Assembly (NCBI RefSeq): GCF_026000115.1
Contig: NZ_AP026867.1
Location: 4,459,716-4,523,715 of the forward strand
Direction of reading: 5' to 3'
Source of the DNA: Aureispira anguillae
GTDB lineage: Bacteria > Bacteroidota > Bacteroidia > Chitinophagales > Saprospiraceae
Length of the DNA stretch: 64,000 bases
In this document: positions 58,974 to 64,000 of the stretch, in pieces
Position numbering within the stretch: position 1 is the first letter of the stretch
Layout: every line of letters begins with the position of its first letter
The notes under the pieces: generated by a model
The model's input: only the letters and a program-made list of their open reading frames with translations
The model's database searches: none
What the model was told of the DNA's origin: nothing
Position numbers and translations under genes: made by a program

Positions 58974-60710
58974 ATGTATTTTAAAAATTTTACACTTCAT
59001 TGCTTGCTCCTTATAAGTAGCCTTTATTGTATTCCCATGCAAGCACAACACTCCAATGAATTTTATAATAATGGAGCATTAGTTCACATCCAAGCAGGGG
59101 CAGAAGTGCATGTTTGGGGTGACGTTCACATGCATCAAGCTACTGGTGTCTTAGAAAACAACGGCTTGCTTAAAACGCAGGGCAATATGTACTCTGATGA
59201 GTTATTTCAACAAAGAGGAACAGGTACAACTTTGATTGAAAATAGCGATGTCAATATTGGAGAGCGTCAGTTTATTTCAGGTAGTTATGCTGTTCGAGGT
59301 GGCACTGCTCAAATTGGCGTTAACGATGGTTCTTTTTATAATTTGGAACTCAACAATGACCAACGTGCTGTTTATTTAGTTAATAGCGGTGCTGGTTCTA
59401 CTCCTCAGTATGTAGCTGACGTAAGAGGATCGGTTAATTTTGACCCACAGGGTTTAGGTCCAACCATGGCGACCAATATCGTTACCCATGATATTGGTAC
59501 AACAGGTGCCATAAGTTATCCTGCTAATGGTTCTAACTATGCTGCCGAATTTGGTATGATGAATGCAGCAGCAGGACAAGGCAATTACATTAATGATACT
59601 TGGCACCAATCGGGCAATAACAATATGTCACTCCAAGACAATGGTTATATTATTGGAAAACATCGCCGTGCGATCAATGCTGCGGGAGGTACTTATGGTT
59701 ATTTCATAGGTCTAGATCCTGATGTGGCTACCGCTAACAATGCAGGTAACAAAGGGTTTCAATATGTACATTTTGTATTTGGTGCCAATTCTTATGATGT
59801 TATTTCTGGCTACTACCAAGCAGGTAGTCCCAATAATACCATGGGGGCAGCAGTCGAATGTAGTGGTTATAATATGAATGATTTTTGGGGCGATAGACAT
59901 GGCGAATGGATTTTTGACGATATTAACAATGTTAGTAGCGGTGGACAGTATGAAATTCGTGTTTGGCCACAAGATCCTACAACTCCTTGGTCGGGAACGG
60001 TTTGGACAATTTCCAAAGACGATGTTTTTGCTTATCCAGCTCCCAATCCTTTGCACAATGACTGCGGACCAACTCCTACCAATCTAAAAAGAACAGGATT
60101 TGAAGATTTTTCTGCCTTTGGTGTACTTTCTGGAATTATACTACTAGAATCTAAAATTGTTGATTTGGTTGCAACTCCTATTAATAACAAATTCATTAAG
60201 GTGGATTGGTCAACAAGTAAGGAAGTTAATGTAGATCACTTTGTTATCGAAAGAAGTACAGATGATGCCAACTTCTCTCCTATTACAACGCATACTGCTA
60301 CTGGTAATAGCCAAATTCTACAAAATTATTCCATTGATGACTATGCTGTTTTGCCTAATGTTAATTATTATTACCGCATCAAAATTGTAAATACAGATGG
60401 TTCTGTTGATTACACGCATTCTGTGGTAGCAGCCCTTGTCAAAGATGGAAATGTACAAACCATCAACCTCTTCCCTAATCCTATTGCTGAAGGCAATGCA
60501 ACACTAGAGATTACCTCTATTTCTGACAAGCAGTCTTCTATTATTGTTTATGATGCAATTGGGCAATTAATTATGTCTAAAGAAATTAATGTTCAAAAAG
60601 GATTAAATACTTATAGTATAGCAACCCAAGATTGGCCAGGCGGTATTTATTATGTTCATATTAATAGCGCACAGTCTTCAACCGTAAAAGAGTTGATCAA
60701 AACAGAATAA
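58974..60710 (+). CDS. Large secreted protein with T9SS type A sorting domain
   Basis: The 578-residue protein has a signal peptide (to 'PMQAQHSN', ~residue 25). The first half starts with 'NNGALVHIQAGAEVHVWGDV' and continues with 'GVLENNGLLKTQGNM', the pattern of Bacteroidota proteins that begin with a beta-helix-like stalk. A fibronectin-like domain lies at ~395-485 ('KVDWSTSKEVNVDHFVIERS'). The last ~80 residues ('INLFPNPIAEGNATLEI' to 'VKELIKTE') are a type A sorting domain. Function is unknown beyond surface display or release by T9SS. A strong terminator follows. Confidence 0.82.
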   Translation: MYFKNFTLHCLLLISSLYCIPMQAQHSNEFYNNGALVHIQAGAEVHVWGDVHMHQATGVLENNGLLKTQGNMYSDELFQQRGTGTTLIENSDVNIGERQFISGSYAVRGGTAQIGVNDGSFYNLELNNDQRAVYLVNSGAGSTPQYVADVRGSVNFDPQGLGPTMATNIVTHDIGTTGAISYPANGSNYAAEFGMMNAAAGQGNYINDTWHQSGNNNMSLQDNGYIIGKHRRAINAAGGTYGYFIGLDPDVATANNAGNKGFQYVHFVFGANSYDVISGYYQAGSPNNTMGAAVECSGYNMNDFWGDRHGEWIFDDINNVSSGGQYEIRVWPQDPTTPWSGTVWTISKDDVFAYPAPNPLHNDCGPTPTNLKRTGFEDFSAFGVLSGIILLESKIVDLVATPINNKFIKVDWSTSKEVNVDHFVIERSTDDANFSPITTHTATGNSQILQNYSIDDYAVLPNVNYYYRIKIVNTDGSVDYTHSVVAALVKDGNVQTINLFPNPIAEGNATLEITSISDKQSSIIVYDAIGQLIMSKEINVQKGLNTYSIATQDWPGGIYYVHINSAQSSTVKELIKTE

Positions 60711-60732
60711 AAACTACTATTTAATTTAATAC

Positions 60733-60763
60733 AAAGGTTACTCGATTCGAGTAGCCTTTTTTT
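60733..60763 (+). terminator. Terminator of the T9SS protein gene
   Basis: AAAGG-T-TACTCG pairs with CGAGTA-G-CCTTT (60733-60744 with 60748-60759) with a T-G pair, then a run of seven T residues. Confidence 0.88.
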
Positions 60764-60954
60764 ATGCCTTAGCGTGACCCCTAAAGTGATTTTTGGAAAG
60801 CATTCCACAAAAATTAAATCTTTCTTATTTAGATTGAATCCAATTTAATGAATTATAATGCCTTTTTTACAAATTTTTTCCCGACATTTGCACTCTAAAA
60901 TTATGTTATTGGGTATAGCATGTACTACCAATAAAAGAAGGAAGAATATTACGT

Positions 60955-61491
60955 ATGAATAAAATTGGTCTTTTTTGGGGTTCCGATACAGGAATGACAG
61001 AAGAAATTGTCACAGTGCTTATTGACTTGATCGGAAAAGATCTAGTGGATAGTGTTAATGTATTTAATACCAGTATTGAACAAATTGAATCCTATGAACA
61101 CTTGATATTAGGGCTTTCAACTTGGTATGATGGAGAGCTACAAAGCGATTGGGATGAATTTTTTGAACAGTTTGAAAAAATTGACTTTTCGAACAAAACG
61201 GTTGCTTTATTTGGTCTAGGGGACCAAGAAGGCTACGCTGAATATTTTGTTGATGGCATCGGAATTATAGGTGATGTTGTTCAACAAAATGGCGGCAAAA
61301 TTGTTGGTAAATGGAGTACTAAAGGATACGATTTTGAAGCATCCAAAGCAATCGACCAAGAGGGTCTATTTTTAGGTCTTGCGATTGATGAAGACAACCA
61401 ACCTGAACAAACCGATGAACGTCTAGAACAATGGGTGCATCAATTAAAAAAGGAAGGTTTTTTTGATAAAATTAAGTGTTTAGAAGAATAG
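60955..61491 (+). CDS. fldA: Long-chain flavodoxin
   Basis: The 178-residue protein is an FMN electron carrier. 'GLFWGSDTGMTEE' (residues 5-17) is the phosphate loop. 'LGLSTWYDGELQSDWDEFF' and 'ALFGLGDQEGYAEYFVDG' flank the isoalloxazine ring, and the ~20-residue insertion around 'KWSTKGYDFEASKAI' marks the long-chain class. It substitutes for ferredoxin, especially under low iron. A ferredoxin-NADP reductase gene lies 208 bases downstream on the same strand, its natural redox partner, although the gap argues for separate promoters. Confidence 0.93.
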   Translation: MNKIGLFWGSDTGMTEEIVTVLIDLIGKDLVDSVNVFNTSIEQIESYEHLILGLSTWYDGELQSDWDEFFEQFEKIDFSNKTVALFGLGDQEGYAEYFVDGIGIIGDVVQQNGGKIVGKWSTKGYDFEASKAIDQEGLFLGLAIDEDNQPEQTDERLEQWVHQLKKEGFFDKIKCLEE

Positions 61492-61572
61492 TGCTTCTTA
61501 AGTAATGGGGCAAAATTATTTATAGAATTTGCAGTAAAAGATTTTTGATATTAACAAGGCGAAAAACACAGT

Positions 61573-61588
61573 CATAGCCTTAGCTATG
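61573..61588. repeat. Small hairpin in a repeat-like gap
   Basis: CATAGC/GCTATG (61573-61578 with 61583-61588) sits in the 208-base gap between flavodoxin and its reductase, inside a repeat-like sequence. Only one copy is in the window, and no T run follows. Confidence 0.4.
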
Positions 61589-61699
61589 GCGAGTATTTTC
61601 AACACAGTTAAGATTAAAAAGATTGCTCGAATAAACTATCAATAATTTAGATTCATTACTTAATAAAAGAAAGAAATACTTTACTTAAAAGGTTATAAA

Positions 61700-62707
61700 A
61701 TGATAGAAACGGATATAATAATAGTGGGCGCAGGTCCATGTGGCTTGTTTACGGTATTTGAAGCAGGATTGCTCAAGTTAAAATGCCATCTGGTTGATTC
61801 TTTGCCTCAACCTGGCGGGCAATTAACAGAAATTTATCCCAAGAAGCCGATTTATGACATTCCTGGTTTTCCAGACATCTTAGCTGGCGATTTGGTGGAT
61901 AATTTAATGAAGCAAATTGAGCCATTCAAACCAGGCTTCACTTTGGGAGAACGTGCTGAAACCATTAAAAAACTAGAAGACGAGCGCTTTCTATTGACCA
62001 CAAGTAAAGGTACTGAAATCGTTGCTCCTGTTATTGCCATTGCTGGTGGTTTGGGTTGTTTTGAACCTCGAAAACCTCCTATTTCTAATATTGTAGACTT
62101 TGAGGATAAAGGAGTAGAGTACATTATCAAAGAGCCTGAATTGTATCGTGACAAAAAAATTGTTATTGCAGGAGGTGGAGATTCTGCCCTAGATTGGACT
62201 ATTTTCTTATCTGAGGTTGCCGCTGAGGTAACCATGGTGCACCGTCGCAAAAGCTTTAGAGGAGCGCTAGATTCTGTAGAAAAAGTAGAAGCACTGGCTG
62301 CTGCTGGCAAAATAAAATTGTTGACAGAATCTCAAGTAGTTGGTCTAAATGGAAATGGGAAATTAAACGAAGTAACCATCAAACACAAGGTAGATGGTGA
62401 ATTTTCTCAACCTGTCGATCACTTTATCCCTCTATTTGGGTTGAGTCCAAAATTAGGTCCTATTGCAGATTGGGGATTAAATATTAGTCGTTCTGCCATT
62501 GAAGTCAATACCTTTGATTATAGTACAAACATCCCTGGTATTTATGCCATTGGTGATGTCAATACCTACCCTGGCAAATTAAAGTTAATTTTATGTGGTT
62601 TCCATGAGGGAACTCTAATGGTACAATCTGCATTTAAGCACATTTATCCAGATAAAAAAGTTCAATTCAAATATACTACTGTTAATGGAGTGAATGGTTT
62701 TGAATAA
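61700..62707 (+). CDS. Ferredoxin/flavodoxin-NADP(+) reductase, thioredoxin-reductase-like type
   Basis: The 335-residue flavoprotein has two nucleotide-binding folds, FAD at 'VGAGPCGL' (10-15) and NADPH at 'IAGGGDSALDW' (158-166). 'AIGDVNTYPGKLKLI' is the C-terminal FAD contact. The CxxC of thioredoxin reductase is absent, which defines the TrxR-like FNR class found in Bacteroidota and Bacillus. It moves electrons between NADPH and flavodoxin or ferredoxin in the cytosol. It follows the flavodoxin gene and precedes hscB on the same strand; a large hairpin separates it from hscB. Confidence 0.93.
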   Translation: MIETDIIIVGAGPCGLFTVFEAGLLKLKCHLVDSLPQPGGQLTEIYPKKPIYDIPGFPDILAGDLVDNLMKQIEPFKPGFTLGERAETIKKLEDERFLLTTSKGTEIVAPVIAIAGGLGCFEPRKPPISNIVDFEDKGVEYIIKEPELYRDKKIVIAGGGDSALDWTIFLSEVAAEVTMVHRRKSFRGALDSVEKVEALAAAGKIKLLTESQVVGLNGNGKLNEVTIKHKVDGEFSQPVDHFIPLFGLSPKLGPIADWGLNISRSAIEVNTFDYSTNIPGIYAIGDVNTYPGKLKLILCGFHEGTLMVQSAFKHIYPDKKVQFKYTTVNGVNGFE

Positions 62708-62737
62708 ATCGTTCGATCTTTGTTTTATCGATTTTTT

Positions 62738-62776
62738 AATTTTAGGCTTCAATAAATGCTATTGAAGCCTAAAATT
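62738..62776 (+). terminator. Very strong hairpin between the reductase and hscB
   Basis: A perfect 17-bp stem (62738-62754 with 62760-62776) with a 5-nt loop. The final paired bases plus the next give AAAATTTTG rather than a pure T run, so termination is probable but not certain. Confidence 0.7.
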
Positions 62777-62807
62777 TTGAGTTCTAATTGCACAAATTCG
62801 TTATGCT

Positions 62808-63326
62808 ATGAATTATTTTGAGTTCTACGACCTGCCCATTTCTTTCAATTTAGATTCAGAGATCTTGCGTCGCCAATTTTTAAAATTTAGCAAAAAATAC
62901 CACCCTGATTTTTACACCATGGAATCAGAAGCTAAACAAGCTGAAATTTTGGAATTATCAACGACCAATAATGAAGCTTACAAACTATTAAAAGATCAAG
63001 AGAAGAGAATCAAGTACATCTTGGAACTAAAAGGGCTTTTGGGCAAAGATATTAAGCCAGAATTGCCTCAGTCCTTCTTGATGGATATGATGGATATTAA
63101 TGAACAGGTGATGGAACTGCAATTCGAATACGACCCAACAAGTCATCAAGCTATCCAACAAGATATCGACCAAAAAGAACAGGAGCTATTAGCGGTTGTT
63201 CAACCTATCTTTGACCAATATGATGATCACCAAATAAATGCTGAAGAATTGGCAACCATTCGAGATTATTACTTGCAAAGTCGTTACCTAAAGCGACTCA
63301 AAGAAAACATGCAAAAAATTATTTGA
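62808..63326 (+). CDS. hscB: Fe-S cluster assembly co-chaperone HscB
   Basis: The 172-residue J-protein hands the scaffold IscU to the Hsp70 HscA and stimulates its ATPase. The N-terminal J domain has 'KYHPDFYT' with the HPD tripeptide at 32-34, flanked by its two helices. The C-terminal three-helix bundle (~90-172, 'QSFLMDMMDINEQVMEL') binds the scaffold; the two-domain length fits the family. The preceding flavodoxin and reductase could supply electrons for cluster assembly, a functional link that is inferred. Confidence 0.9.
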   Translation: MNYFEFYDLPISFNLDSEILRRQFLKFSKKYHPDFYTMESEAKQAEILELSTTNNEAYKLLKDQEKRIKYILELKGLLGKDIKPELPQSFLMDMMDINEQVMELQFEYDPTSHQAIQQDIDQKEQELLAVVQPIFDQYDDHQINAEELATIRDYYLQSRYLKRLKENMQKII

Positions 63327-63445
63327 TACAAATCATGAATTATTATACAATAAGTTGCTATTCAAAGTTACAAATTGACAACTTTTTGTATATTGAGTAA
63401 CACAGATTTTTAGTGTCCGTTCAACTCCCTAATAATATTTTTGTT

Positions 63446-63889
63446 ATGAAATATCTCAACTTCTCAAAACTGCACCTTATTCTTATTTCTTGCCTTCTAC
63501 TGAGCAGTTTTTTTTCTAGCTGTGGCGACAGTGAATTAACCAATTACAAAGAAAAAATCATTGGTGAATGGGAATTAAAAAATGTAGGCGATTTACAAGC
63601 CTCTTATAAAAACAAGCCCTTTTTGCTAAAAAACGCAACAATGTTATTCAACAAAAACGGAACACTTGAAACTCGTATGTTGAGTAGCCGAGATAAAAAA
63701 ACTTGGATTACCAATACGGGAACTTGGTCGGTCACGCAATCTAAAAACATCAATCAACTGGCTAGTGAAACACTAACACTCAAATCTGATGATGGACCTT
63801 TTCATGACGATGTTTCTATTGTCTTTACCGATGAGCGTACTTTTTATATCTCTCTGAATGAATTAGAATATCAATTTGTCAAAATATAA
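63446..63889 (+). CDS. Lipocalin-like lipoprotein
   Basis: The 147-residue protein (start at ATG 63446; a GTG at 63413 adds 11 non-signal residues) has a lipobox (SFFSSC, Cys26). It resembles Bacteroidota lipocalin-like lipoproteins: 'YKEKIIGEWELKNVGD' opens the beta-barrel with its Gly-x-Trp motif. 'MLFNKNGTLET', 'NTGTWSVTQS' and 'VFTDERTFYIS' are later strands. The ligand is unknown. A terminator follows. Confidence 0.75.
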   Translation: MKYLNFSKLHLILISCLLLSSFFSSCGDSELTNYKEKIIGEWELKNVGDLQASYKNKPFLLKNATMLFNKNGTLETRMLSSRDKKTWITNTGTWSVTQSKNINQLASETLTLKSDDGPFHDDVSIVFTDERTFYISLNELEYQFVKI

Positions 63890-63914
63890 GCACTTATAAA
63901 TAACACCACTTAAT

Positions 63915-63952
63915 AGGCTTATACAACCATTTACTCGTTGTCTAAGCCTTTT
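63915..63952 (+). terminator. Terminator of the lipocalin-like gene
   Basis: 63915-63927 (AGGCTTA-ACAAC type) pairs with 63937-63949 with one mismatch, followed by TTT. The last ~50 bases of the window show nothing else. Confidence 0.7.
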
Positions 63953-64000
63953 CTATGTAAGTCCAAAAATAAACTGTAATTTTAGACGCAAGATAAGTAA

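Overview
The window looks like chromosomal DNA of a marine Bacteroidota of the Saprospiria/Saprospiraceae type, possibly close to Aureispira. Evidence is the low-GC, AT-rich intergenic DNA, the absence of strong Shine-Dalgarno sites, the number of type IX secretion (T9SS) cargo proteins with C-terminal sorting domains of both type A and type B, the SprB-repeat adhesins, and the Bacteroidota versions of ArgS, WaaA, HscB and the thioredoxin-reductase-like ferredoxin-NADP reductase. The genus is an inference; no rRNA is present to settle it. I saw no tRNA, rRNA, CRISPR array, prophage or transposase gene.

Layout. 1-6.3 kb: the 3' end of a giant SprB-repeat adhesin, a gene broken by one in-frame stop, and a secreted M43 metalloprotease. 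6.5-9.7 kb: a same-strand run of an Mrr-like nuclease, a membrane-anchored TIR-like protein and an exported MORN-repeat caspase. 10-14.4 kb: a lysine/alanine-rich helix-hairpin-helix protein, WaaA (Kdo transferase), a lipoprotein and a lipoprotein glucosaminidase. 14.8-18.8 kb (minus): an S9 peptidase, a SUFU-domain protein and a LOG-family protein. 19.7-27 kb: a desaturase, then on the minus strand a lactone/alditol oxidase, a fold-III PLP enzyme, a neutral ceramidase-like hydrolase and an actin-fragmin-kinase-like protein. 27-34 kb (minus): a tandem non-coding duplication, Hsp20, a TPR-like exported protein, ArgS and an M23 peptidase. 34-47 kb: an AsmA-like protein, an AlkB-like dioxygenase, a second giant T9SS adhesin and GcvP. 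47-54 kb: a heavy-metal RND efflux operon (DUF6660-like protein, adaptor, pump, TolC-family channel). 54-64 kb: a kinase/coiled-coil membrane protein, two secreted proteins, flavodoxin, ferredoxin-NADP reductase, HscB and a lipocalin-like lipoprotein.

Themes. Much of the window serves the cell surface and secretion (five T9SS cargo proteins, four lipoproteins, cell-wall hydrolases, LPS core synthesis). A second group resembles eukaryotic or effector-type proteins (caspase, TIR, SUFU, ceramidase, two kinases). Flavodoxin, its reductase and HscB form a small redox/Fe-S group.

The most unusual non-coding content is several families of long, intergenic, self-complementary repeats. One pair at 7.1 and 13.5 kb shows compensatory changes in its stem, and its tip is inverted between the two copies. 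A second family, bounded by TACTCCG-type ends, recurs four times. A tandem duplication next to hsp20 carries a terminator in each copy and may encode duplicated small RNAs.
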